From NCBI GenBank assembly GCA_905193765.1, contig CAJJPZ010000127.1:1-6415 (forward strand): a stretch of 6,415 nt of DNA, written 5' to 3'. Numbering within the stretch: the first letter of the stretch is position 1; each line of letters opens with the position of its first letter. Below, in pieces: positions 1 through 5,121 of the stretch. Below the pieces are notes generated by a model. It worked only from the letters and a program-made list of their open reading frames with translations. It did no database searches and was not told the DNA's origin. This DNA is from an uncultured Eubacterium sp. (GTDB taxonomy: Bacteria; Bacillota; Clostridia; Peptostreptococcales; Anaerovoracaceae). The position numbers were made by a program, and so were the translations under genes.

Positions 1-237
1 CAGGGTCTGTGGAAGATCCTGAGAGAGTACGGCGTGAAAGCCGGGATCAACCGCAACCTGACTCCGAACATAATAAGGAACTCCTTCGCAGTACACATGC
101 TGCAGAACGGTGCAGACCTCAAATCCATACAGGAGCTCATGGGGCACGAGGATATAGCCGCAACACAGGCATACCTTGCCGTCACCAAGAACAGGATAAA
201 AGACGTATACGACCATACACATCCCCGTGCAAAATAA
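1..237 (+). CDS. Xer-like tyrosine recombinase, C-terminal fragment (5' end outside window)
   Basis: The last 78 residues of a tyrosine recombinase of the XerC/XerD type, which cuts and rejoins DNA through a phosphotyrosine intermediate. The reading frame is open from base 1, so the start lies upstream. Visible catalytic-core residues, numbered within the fragment, are Arg26 (second active-site Arg), His49 in an MGHED context, and the nucleophile Tyr58. Their spacing matches E. coli XerD (His244, Arg247, His270, Tyr279). The position equivalent to His244 is Asn23 (codon 67-69), so the usual HxxR box reads NIIR, and the following RH is RN. The C-terminus (VYDHTHPRAK) has the usual XerD-type ending. 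Whether this is the housekeeping chromosome-dimer resolvase or an accessory paralogue cannot be told without the N-terminus. The family call is firm; the XerC/XerD assignment and activity are not. Confidence 0.88.
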   Translation, partial: QGLWKILREYGVKAGINRNLTPNIIRNSFAVHMLQNGADLKSIQELMGHEDIAATQAYLAVTKNRIKDVYDHTHPRAK

Positions 238-245
238 AAAAGTAC

Positions 246-274
246 TTGTATTTTGTTCACGGCCGGTGTATAAT
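246..274 (+). promoter_or_regulatory. Probable sigma-A promoter for rplS
   Basis: A perfect -10 hexamer TATAAT lies at 269-274, with a weak -35 candidate TTGTAT at 246-251 and a 17-base spacer. The predicted transcription start is near 281, which coincides with the first base of a 5'-terminal hairpin. The position between the recombinase stop and rplS suggests that rplS is transcribed on its own rather than only by readthrough. The -35 matches consensus at only three positions. Confidence 0.65.
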
Positions 275-280
275 AAATAA

Positions 281-370
281 GCTGTTTGCGGTAGCGTATA
301 CAGCAGGTAATTTTACGGGCGGTCCTCTGGGAGGAACAAGCTTCCACGAACGTCTTGGAGGGAAGGAGGA
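281..370 (+). promoter_or_regulatory. Structured 5' leader of rplS, possible L19 autoregulatory element
   Basis: The untranslated leader can fold into three consecutive hairpins. First, GCTGT (281-285) pairs with ACAGC (300-304), enclosing TGCG (287-290) paired with CGTA (295-298, one G-U). Second, TCCTC (323-327) pairs with GAGGA (331-335). Third, CTTCCA (341-346) pairs with TGGAGG (356-361, one G-U). The Shine-Dalgarno AAGGAGGA (363-370) lies directly after the third stem. TCCTC at 323-327 is also complementary to GAGGA at 366-370 inside that Shine-Dalgarno, so the leader could switch between exposing and hiding it. L19 leader autoregulation is known in Firmicutes; whether this belongs to a described L19 leader class is inference. 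Confidence 0.45.
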
Positions 371-378
371 ATTAATCC

Positions 379-726
379 ATGGATGTATTGAAAGCTGTAA
401 CACAGGAATATATCAAAACTGATATCCCTGCTTTTAACGTAGGCGACACTGTAAAGGTGCACGTTAAGATCAAAGAAGGAAACAGAGAAAGAATTCAGAT
501 ATTTGAAGGCTTTGTTCTGAAGAGACAGAACGGCGGTATCGGCGAGACTTTCACAGTAAGAAGGATCGCATCAGGCGTAGGTGTTGAGAAGACATTCCCG
601 ATCCACTCACCGCTGGTTGAGAAAATCGAAGTTGTAAGACATGGTAAGGTAAGAAGAGCCAGACTTCACTATATGCGTGAAAGGACTGGTAAATCAGCCA
701 AAATCAAGTCAAGAGAAGCTAAATAG
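379..726 (+). CDS. rplS: 50S ribosomal protein L19 (bL19)
   Basis: Full-length L19 of 115 residues, the normal size. It is a structural protein of the large subunit located at the 30S-50S interface. The sequence shows the SH3-like barrel core, with a VGDTVKVHVKIKEG stretch near residues 21-34, FEGFVLKRQNGGIGETFTVR at 42-61, and the family's basic C-terminal region KVRRARLHYMRER at 90-102. The ATG start has an excellent Shine-Dalgarno (363-370) at 8 bases. In many Firmicutes rplS ends the rpsP-rimM-trmD-rplS operon; here a recombinase gene lies directly upstream and rplS has its own promoter. A terminator follows the stop, so it is probably expressed mainly as a single gene with some readthrough into rbgA. 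Confidence 0.98.
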   Translation: MDVLKAVTQEYIKTDIPAFNVGDTVKVHVKIKEGNRERIQIFEGFVLKRQNGGIGETFTVRRIASGVGVEKTFPIHSPLVEKIEVVRHGKVRRARLHYMRERTGKSAKIKSREAK

Positions 727-733
727 CAGAATG

Positions 734-762
734 AGGGATCTTCACAGCAGGGTCCCTTTTTT
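734..762 (+). terminator. Intrinsic terminator after rplS
   Basis: AGGGATC (734-740) pairs with GGTCCCT (751-757) to give seven pairs with one G-U, a 10-base loop, and a T run at 757-762. The hairpin is only moderately strong and lies between rplS and the rbgA ribosome binding site. It probably acts as a partial terminator that reduces transcription of rbgA-rnhB relative to rplS. Confidence 0.75.
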
Positions 763-769
763 GATATAC

Positions 770-775
770 AGGAGG
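770..775 (+). promoter_or_regulatory. Ribosome binding site that fixes the rbgA start
   Basis: AGGAGG lies 8 bases before ATG 784. A GTG in the same frame at 775 overlaps this element and therefore cannot be the start. Confidence 0.88.
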
Positions 776-783
776 TGCCTGCA

Positions 784-1623
784 ATGGAAAATATAAACTG
801 GTATCCGGGACATATGAAGAAAACGAGAGAGCTCATAAAGGAGAATCTCAAAATGGTAGATGCTGTCATCGAGGTCATAGATGCCAGGATACCTGTATCC
901 AGCAGGAATCCCATCATAGATGAGCTGGTGCAGGGAAAACCGAGGGTGATCGTACTGAATAAAAGCGACCTGGCAGACAGCACAGCCTGCCGCGAATGGT
1001 CCGACAGATTCAGAGAAGAGGGCAGCATGTGTCTTGCCATGAACTGCATGAGCGGGACAGGAGTAAAAGAGCTGTTCAGACTGCTGGAAAAGATGGAAGC
1101 GGAAAAAAACAAAGAGCGTGCGAGACAGAAAACTTTCAGGATGATGATCGTTGGCGTGCCGAATGTAGGAAAGTCGTCGCTGATAAACAGGATGACAGGA
1201 CGCAAAAGTGCGCAGACCGGAGACAGACCGGGGGTGACGAGAGGCAAACAGTGGCTGAAGCTCAAAAACGGCATGCAGCTTCTGGATACGCCGGGGATAC
1301 TCTGGCCTAAATTCGAAGACCCGAAAGCCGGTATGGATCTGGCGTTCTGCGGATCCATCAAGGACGAGATCCTGGATCTGCCGACGCTGGGTATGGAACT
1401 CATCGGCGTGCTGGCTGAGAACTATCCGCAGCTCCTTCAGGAAAGATACAAACTGGATGAGATCGCGGAAACGCCCCTTGAGAACATGGAGAACATGGCA
1501 GTGAAGCGGGGATGCATACTGCCTGGAAAGAGGATAGACTATGAGCGTATCGCAAGGCTCGTACTGGACGAGTTCAGAGGCGGCAAAATAGGACGGATAA
1601 CTCTGGAAAGACCACAGAGGTGA
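784..1623 (+). CDS. rbgA: Ribosome biogenesis GTPase RbgA (YlqF)
   Basis: A 279-residue circularly permuted GTPase of the YlqF/YawG family. In Bacillus subtilis, RbgA binds a late 50S precursor and is needed for its maturation. The permuted motif order is visible: G4 NKSD (59-62), a G5-like segment near 87-92, G1 GVPNVGKSS (124-132), G2 Thr152 within RPGVTRG, and G3 DTPG (168-171). His10 in WYPGHM corresponds to the catalytic His near the N-terminus of B. subtilis RbgA. The C-terminal part, ending GGKIGRITLE, is the family's RNA-binding helical domain. Length is close to B. subtilis RbgA. ATG 784 is chosen because of the Shine-Dalgarno spacing. It is separated from rnhB by only 7 bases, so the two are co-transcribed, as in many Firmicutes. 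Confidence 0.96.
   Translation: MENINWYPGHMKKTRELIKENLKMVDAVIEVIDARIPVSSRNPIIDELVQGKPRVIVLNKSDLADSTACREWSDRFREEGSMCLAMNCMSGTGVKELFRLLEKMEAEKNKERARQKTFRMMIVGVPNVGKSSLINRMTGRKSAQTGDRPGVTRGKQWLKLKNGMQLLDTPGILWPKFEDPKAGMDLAFCGSIKDEILDLPTLGMELIGVLAENYPQLLQERYKLDEIAETPLENMENMAVKRGCILPGKRIDYERIARLVLDEFRGGKIGRITLERPQR
1616..1623 (+). promoter_or_regulatory. Ribosome binding site of rnhB inside the rbgA 3' end
   Basis: AGAGGTGA overlaps the last codons and the stop of rbgA. The core AGAGG ends 10 bases before ATG 1631, but only 4 bases before an in-frame TTG at 1625. This favours ATG 1631 and suggests translational coupling to rbgA. Confidence 0.65.
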
Positions 1624-1630
1624 CTTGCGG

Positions 1631-2311
1631 ATGACGAAACAGGAACGGCTGGAAAAACAGAGACAGCGCCTTGAAGAAATGAAGAAGCCTGAAGCAGAGC
1701 TGCATGAAAATGGCTACAGATATATAGCAGGCGTTGATGAAGTGGGCAGAGGTCCGCTGGCAGGACCGGTGGTGGCAGCAGCGGTGGTAATGCCGGAGGA
1801 TTTCGACGTGCCGGGGATCGACGATTCCAAAAAACTTTCCGAGAAGAAAAGAGAAGAGATGTTCGACGTGATAAAGCAGCACGCCGTGTGTACAGGTATC
1901 GGAATGGCAGAGCATGAAGTCATAGATGAGATAAATATACTGCAGGCGACGAAACAGGCAATGGCCTGTGCGATAGAAGATCTCAGGAGAGATTTTGCAG
2001 AGAGATATCCGGACAGAGCGGCAGCCGGAGAAGGGCCTGATTATGTCATCTTCGATGCCGTACACCTGGACAGTCTGGATCTGCCACAGGAATCGGTGAT
2101 AAAGGGTGATGCGAAGGTGCTGGCTGTAGCTGCAGCGTCCATAATCGCCAAGGTCACGAGAGACAGGATGATGGTGGAGTATGCCGGGGTATATCCGGGA
2201 TATGCCTTTGAGAAAAACAAAGGCTACGGCACGAAAGCACATTACGAAGGCCTGAGGGAAAAGGGACCGTGTCCTATACACAGGAAGACTTTTCTCAAAA
2301 AAGGATGGTAG
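1631..2311 (+). CDS. rnhB: Ribonuclease HII
   Basis: RNase HII, 226 residues from ATG 1631. It cuts the RNA strand of RNA-DNA hybrids and removes single ribonucleotides from DNA using metal ions. The catalytic DEDD set is visible: Asp36 and Glu37 in GVDEVGRGPLAGP, Asp142 in VIFDAVHL, and Asp160 in IKGDAK. The Asp142-Asp160 spacing of 18 equals that of E. coli RnhB Asp108 and Asp126. IDDSKKLSEKKR (63-74) and ASIIAKVTRDRMM (169-181) are typical of the family. A charged N-terminal segment of about 28 residues, likely helical, precedes the core. A TTG at 1625 is a possible but weaker start. The gene closes the rbgA-rnhB unit; no clear terminator is seen directly after the stop. Confidence 0.96.
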   Translation: MTKQERLEKQRQRLEEMKKPEAELHENGYRYIAGVDEVGRGPLAGPVVAAAVVMPEDFDVPGIDDSKKLSEKKREEMFDVIKQHAVCTGIGMAEHEVIDEINILQATKQAMACAIEDLRRDFAERYPDRAAAGEGPDYVIFDAVHLDSLDLPQESVIKGDAKVLAVAAASIIAKVTRDRMMVEYAGVYPGYAFEKNKGYGTKAHYEGLREKGPCPIHRKTFLKKGW

Positions 2312-2484
2312 CCTGCAGCTGGCAGATCTGTATCCAGAGATATTATGAGATTATACGGATCAATAACGAGGTGATATGTAATAATATTCGTATAATATCG
2401 AACATTATCGTACGGTATGTTAAAAAAATACGCAGATCATATATTTTACATCTTGCATAAATCAGAATGAGATGATATCATATA
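2312..2484 (+). other. AT-rich intergenic stretch upstream of the fhs riboswitch
   Basis: There is no convincing gene here. The stretch probably contains the fhs promoter, but I cannot fix it. TATAAT occurs at 2391-2396 and 2481-2486, neither with a good -35 at normal spacing; the second touches the riboswitch P1. TTTACA (2445-2450) is a good -35 match but its 17-base partner TGAGAT (2468-2473) is poor. A hairpin can form from CG-ATAAT (2389-2396, T2391 bulged) and ATTATCG (2404-2410) with a 7-base loop; it has no following T run, so it is not an obvious rnhB terminator. Confidence 0.5.
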
Positions 2485-2562
2485 ATTGTTATACGACTGA
2501 CGGTACCAGTGGAAAAGACCACGTGAAGTATAATGATCGATAGTGAGCCGACCGTCTGGGCT
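2485..2562 (+). promoter_or_regulatory. ZTP riboswitch (pfl motif) aptamer upstream of fhs
   Basis: The sequence carries the main parts of the pfl/ZTP aptamer. P1 pairs 2485-2494 with 2528-2537, ten pairs including two G-U. P2 pairs GTGG (2509-2512) with CCAC (2519-2522). The ACTGACGG segment (2496-2503) lies between P1 and P2. P3 pairs AGCC (2546-2549) with GGCT (2559-2562), and its loop contains the hallmark CCGTCTGGG. GACGG (2499-2503) pairs with CCGTC (2552-2556) as the pseudoknot, a compensated form of the commoner GGCGG/CCGCC. This class senses ZTP/ZMP, which build up when 10-formyl-THF is short, and is known upstream of fhs, folD and purH genes. Its place before fhs fits exactly. Confidence 0.9.
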
Positions 2563-2589
2563 GGGAGTCCGGATGATCAGGCTCTTTTT
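2563..2589 (+). terminator. Expression-platform terminator of the ZTP riboswitch
   Basis: GAGTC (2565-2569) can pair with GGCTC (2580-2584), extendable by two G-U pairs to GG (2563-2564) and TT (2585-2586), followed by five T residues at 2585-2589. GGCTC is also fully complementary to GAGCC (2545-2549), whose AGCC forms aptamer P3. A terminator stem that borrows the 5' strand of P3 would compete with ligand binding, as expected for a genetic ON switch. Which pairing is the real terminator cannot be decided by eye. Confidence 0.68.
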
Positions 2590-2622
2590 GATTGTGTATA
2601 TTCTTTAAAAAGGAGAACAATA

Positions 2623-4299
2623 ATGGAAATCAAAACTGATATTCAGATCGCACAGGAAACAGAAATGATGAACATTCAGGAGATCGCGGCAGCTGCAGGG
2701 ATCGAACCTGAGTATACAGAGCTTTACGGCAACTACAAAGCCAAGATAGATTATAATATCCTGGAGGGAAAAAAGGACAGGGAAGACGGTAAAGTCATCC
2801 TGGTAACGGCGATTTCACCGACACCGGCAGGCGAGGGCAAGACAACTACAACAGTGGGCCTTGCAGATGCGCTCAGAAAGATAGACAGGAATGCACTGGT
2901 AGCTATGAGAGAACCGTCACTGGGACCTGTATTCGGCATCAAGGGCGGAGCAGCAGGCGGCGGTTATGCACAGGTGGTGCCAATGGAGGATATAAACCTA
3001 CATTTCACAGGGGACATGCATGCCATAGGTGCAGCTAACAATCTGCTGGCTGCGATGCTTGACAATCACATACAGCAGGGCAATGAACTCAATATAGATC
3101 CGAGAAGGATAACCTGGAAGAGATGTGTAGACATGAACGACAGACAGCTGAGGTTCATAACAGATGGTCTGGGAGGCAAAGCCAATGGTACTCCGAGAGA
3201 AGACGGTTTTGACATAACTGTCGCAAGTGAGATCATGGCTATACTTTGTCTTTCAAAAAATATAAGTGACCTCAAGGAAAGAGTGTCAAAGATAATAGTA
3301 GGATATACATTCAATGATGAGCCTGTAACAGCAGGACAGCTGAAGGCACAGGGAGCGATGGCTGCACTCCTGAAGGATGCGCTCAAACCGAACCTTGTAC
3401 AGACACTTGAACATACGCCTGCATTCGTCCATGGCGGACCTTTCGCAAACATAGCACATGGATGCAATTCCGTGATGGCGACCAGGATGGCCATGAAGAT
3501 GGCAGACTATGTAGTGACGGAAGCCGGATTCGGAGCAGATCTCGGTGCTGAGAAATTCCTGGACATCAAGTGCAGGATGGCAGACATAAAGCCGTCGGCC
3601 GTCGTAGTGGTGGCTACAGTCAGAGCGCTGAAGCATCATGGAGGAGTAGCCAAGGCAGATCTTGGACAGGAAAATCTCGAAGCTCTGGAAAAGGGACTTC
3701 CAAACCTGCTGCAGCATGTGGAGAACATCACAAAGGTATTCGGACTGCCTGCAGTCGTAGCGATAAACAGGTTCCCGACAGATACAGAAGCCGAGCTTGC
3801 ACTGGTAGAGGAAAAGTGCAGGGAGCTGGGCGTCAACGTGGCCCTCAGTGAAGTGTGGGGCAAAGGCGGGGAAGGTGGTATCGCTCTTGCTGAAGAAGTA
3901 GTGAGACTCTGTGAGGAGCCGAACGACTTCAGATTTTCCTATGACCTGGAGCTGTCCATAGAAGAGAAGATAAAAGCTATAGCTCAGAAGATATACAGAG
4001 CAGATGATGTGATCATAACGCCTCCGGCAATGAAGCAGCTCAGACATCTGGAACAGCTGGGCTTCGGGGATCTGCCGATCTGTATGGCCAAGACCCAGTA
4101 CAGCTTTTCAGATGACCAGAACCTCCTTGGAGCACCGAGGGGATTCACAATGACGGTAAGGAACCTCAAGGTCTCGGCAGGAGCGGGATTCATCGTGGCA
4201 CTGACCGGAAATATCATGACTATGCCGGGACTTCCTAAGAGACCAGCAGCTGAGAACATCGATGTGGATGAGACCGGAAAGATAACAGGCCTGTTCTAA
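2623..4299 (+). CDS. fhs: Formate-tetrahydrofolate ligase (10-formyl-THF synthetase)
   Basis: A 558-residue enzyme, the usual bacterial length of about 556-560. It uses ATP to join formate to tetrahydrofolate, giving 10-formyl-THF for purine and initiator-tRNA formylation or, in acetogens, the methyl branch of the Wood-Ljungdahl pathway. Visible features are the P-loop TPAGEGKTTT (67-76), the family signature GIKGGAAGGGY (105-115), INLHFTGD (124-131), the second signature VATVRALKHHGG (330-341), and the C-terminal TGNIMTMPGLP (528-538). ATG 2623 is chosen because AAAAAGGAG ends 7 bases upstream and the protein then begins at the usual place. An in-frame ATG at 2533 lies in the riboswitch P1 helix and is rejected. 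The gene is flanked by a ZTP riboswitch and a strong terminator, so it is probably a single-gene unit. Presence of fhs alone does not prove acetogenesis. Confidence 0.98.
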   Translation: MEIKTDIQIAQETEMMNIQEIAAAAGIEPEYTELYGNYKAKIDYNILEGKKDREDGKVILVTAISPTPAGEGKTTTTVGLADALRKIDRNALVAMREPSLGPVFGIKGGAAGGGYAQVVPMEDINLHFTGDMHAIGAANNLLAAMLDNHIQQGNELNIDPRRITWKRCVDMNDRQLRFITDGLGGKANGTPREDGFDITVASEIMAILCLSKNISDLKERVSKIIVGYTFNDEPVTAGQLKAQGAMAALLKDALKPNLVQTLEHTPAFVHGGPFANIAHGCNSVMATRMAMKMADYVVTEAGFGADLGAEKFLDIKCRMADIKPSAVVVVATVRALKHHGGVAKADLGQENLEALEKGLPNLLQHVENITKVFGLPAVVAINRFPTDTEAELALVEEKCRELGVNVALSEVWGKGGEGGIALAEEVVRLCEEPNDFRFSYDLELSIEEKIKAIAQKIYRADDVIITPPAMKQLRHLEQLGFGDLPICMAKTQYSFSDDQNLLGAPRGFTMTVRNLKVSAGAGFIVALTGNIMTMPGLPKRPAAENIDVDETGKITGLF

Positions 4300-4353
4300 A
4301 AGCGGGACGATCGCAGGATACAGCCCTGAGCAGGAAACATGAAGGATATAGAT

Positions 4354-4395
4354 GCCGCCGTATGACTTATATGACTGTGCGGCGGCTTTTGTTTT
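4354..4395 (+). terminator. Strong intrinsic terminator after fhs
   Basis: GCCGCCG (4354-4360) pairs perfectly with CGGCGGC (4380-4386), extendable inward by A-T and G-U pairs, and is followed by TTTTGTTTT (4387-4395). This is the strongest terminator in the window and separates fhs from fchA-folD. Confidence 0.92.
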
Positions 4396-4451
4396 GAAGA
4401 AGACCTGGGGATCACAGTAAGAATAAAGGAGCGAGGATACAGAAAAATAAT

Positions 4452-4456
4452 GGAGG
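4452..4456 (+). promoter_or_regulatory. Ribosome binding site that fixes the fchA start
   Basis: GGAGG directly touches the in-frame ATG at 4457, leaving no spacer, but is 6 bases from ATG 4463. The second ATG is therefore the likely start. A third in-frame ATG at 4472 would be 15 bases away. Confidence 0.78.
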
Positions 4457-4462
4457 ATGGAT

Positions 4463-5104
4463 ATGGAATATATGGATCTTAGCTGCAGTGACTTTATAAG
4501 AAAGCTTTCGAGTCGGGAACCTGTTCCCGGGGGCGGCAGCGTTGCGGCTCTTGTTGGTGCTCTGGGCGCTGCCCTTGGTAATATGGTGGGTGCCCTTACA
4601 CTTGGGAAGAAGAAGTATGCAGCAGTTGAAGATGAAATACAGCAGTGCATGGAGGATGTGATAATCATGCAGAAGGAGCTGATGGATCTGGTCCAGAAAG
4701 ATATAGATATATTCGAACCGCTGTCGAAGCTCTACGGGATGTCTGCCGAGACTGAAGAGGAGAAACAGAAAAAAGAAGCACTTCTTGAAAAGGCTCTGGA
4801 AGAGGCATGTATGGTACCTATCGAGGTCATGGCAAAGTGCGGCAGAACGGTGGAACTCTGTAAAGTGTTTGCAGAGAAAGGAAACCGCATAGCAGTAAGT
4901 GATGCGGCGGCAGGAGCGATACTGTGCAAGTCAGCGATAGAGGCTGCAAGTCTGAATGTGTATATAAATACAAGCATGATGAAGAACGAAGAAAAGATCA
5001 TGGAACTGAACAACATCTGTGCAAGGTATCTCATGAAATACACACCGCTGGCAAATGGTGTATTCGGATATGTATCACACAGGCTGCAGCTGGGTACTGA
5101 ATAA
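4463..5104 (+). CDS. fchA: Methenyl-THF cyclohydrolase (FTCD_C / cyclodeaminase-cyclohydrolase family)
   Basis: A 213-residue protein of the family shared by FchA and the cyclodeaminase domain of formiminotransferase-cyclodeaminase. Members interconvert 5,10-methenyl-THF and 10-formyl-THF, or release ammonia from 5-formimino-THF. The hallmark PVPGGGSVAAL at residues 20-30 and the following glycine/alanine-rich helix with KKKY (49-52) are clear. DIDIFEPLSKLYGM (around 75-88) matches the conserved acidic segment. The protein is mostly helical, with no signal peptide. It lies 17 bases before folD and after the fhs terminator. Adjacent folate genes and a folD that lacks cyclohydrolase residues favour the cyclohydrolase role; cyclodeaminase in histidine breakdown is the alternative, but no histidine-degradation gene is visible. 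A promoter just upstream is not clear: TTGAAG (4394-4399) with TAAGAA (4418-4423) is only a weak pair. Confidence 0.9.
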   Translation: MEYMDLSCSDFIRKLSSREPVPGGGSVAALVGALGAALGNMVGALTLGKKKYAAVEDEIQQCMEDVIIMQKELMDLVQKDIDIFEPLSKLYGMSAETEEEKQKKEALLEKALEEACMVPIEVMAKCGRTVELCKVFAEKGNRIAVSDAAAGAILCKSAIEAASLNVYINTSMMKNEEKIMELNNICARYLMKYTPLANGVFGYVSHRLQLGTE

Positions 5105-5109
5105 AAAAA

Positions 5110-5115
5110 GGGGGG
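5110..5115 (+). promoter_or_regulatory. Unusual G6 ribosome binding site of folD
   Basis: The folD Shine-Dalgarno is a run of six G residues directly after seven A residues (5103-5109), ending 6 bases before the ATG. It can pair with the 16S CCUCC through a central G-U. It overlaps the region just behind the fchA stop. Confidence 0.7.
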
Positions 5116-5121
5116 ATAGTT

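Noticed and set aside
9..422. Long + strand open frame across the recombinase end and rplS leader
   Set aside because: It overlaps the well-supported recombinase and rplS genes in another frame, has no ribosome binding site and resembles no protein family.
775..783. GTG 775 as the rbgA start
   Set aside because: The GTG overlaps the AGGAGG element needed for initiation; ATG 784 is at ideal spacing and begins the conserved N-terminus.
669..1403. Minus-strand open frame of 244 codons opposite rbgA
   Set aside because: It lies opposite the clear GTPase gene, has a low-complexity Ser/Phe/Leu-rich product and no ribosome binding site.
1574..2281. Minus-strand open frame of 235 codons opposite rnhB
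   Set aside because: It mirrors the rnhB coding region, is rich in Cys/His/Arg as expected for an antisense frame, and shows no recognisable motif.
2312..2340. Possible terminator for rnhB from CTGG/CCAG and the CAGATCTG palindrome
   Set aside because: The stems are short and no T run follows.
2269..2460. Small + strand frame starting inside rnhB and running into the spacer
   Set aside because: It overlaps the rnhB end, has no Shine-Dalgarno, and its composition simply reflects the AT-rich spacer.
2533..2622. N-terminal extension of fhs from ATG 2533
   Set aside because: These bases form the 3' strand of P1, P3, the pseudoknot strand and the terminator of the riboswitch; no ribosome binding site precedes 2533, while ATG 2623 has one and gives the usual protein length.
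3286..4047. Minus-strand open frame of 253 codons opposite fhs
   Set aside because: Antisense to a strongly conserved gene, with no family resemblance and no start signals.
4450..4482. Ten-codon + strand frame overlapping the fchA start
   Set aside because: It uses part of the fchA Shine-Dalgarno as codons, its own upstream purine-rich sequence is too far away, and nothing suggests a regulatory peptide.
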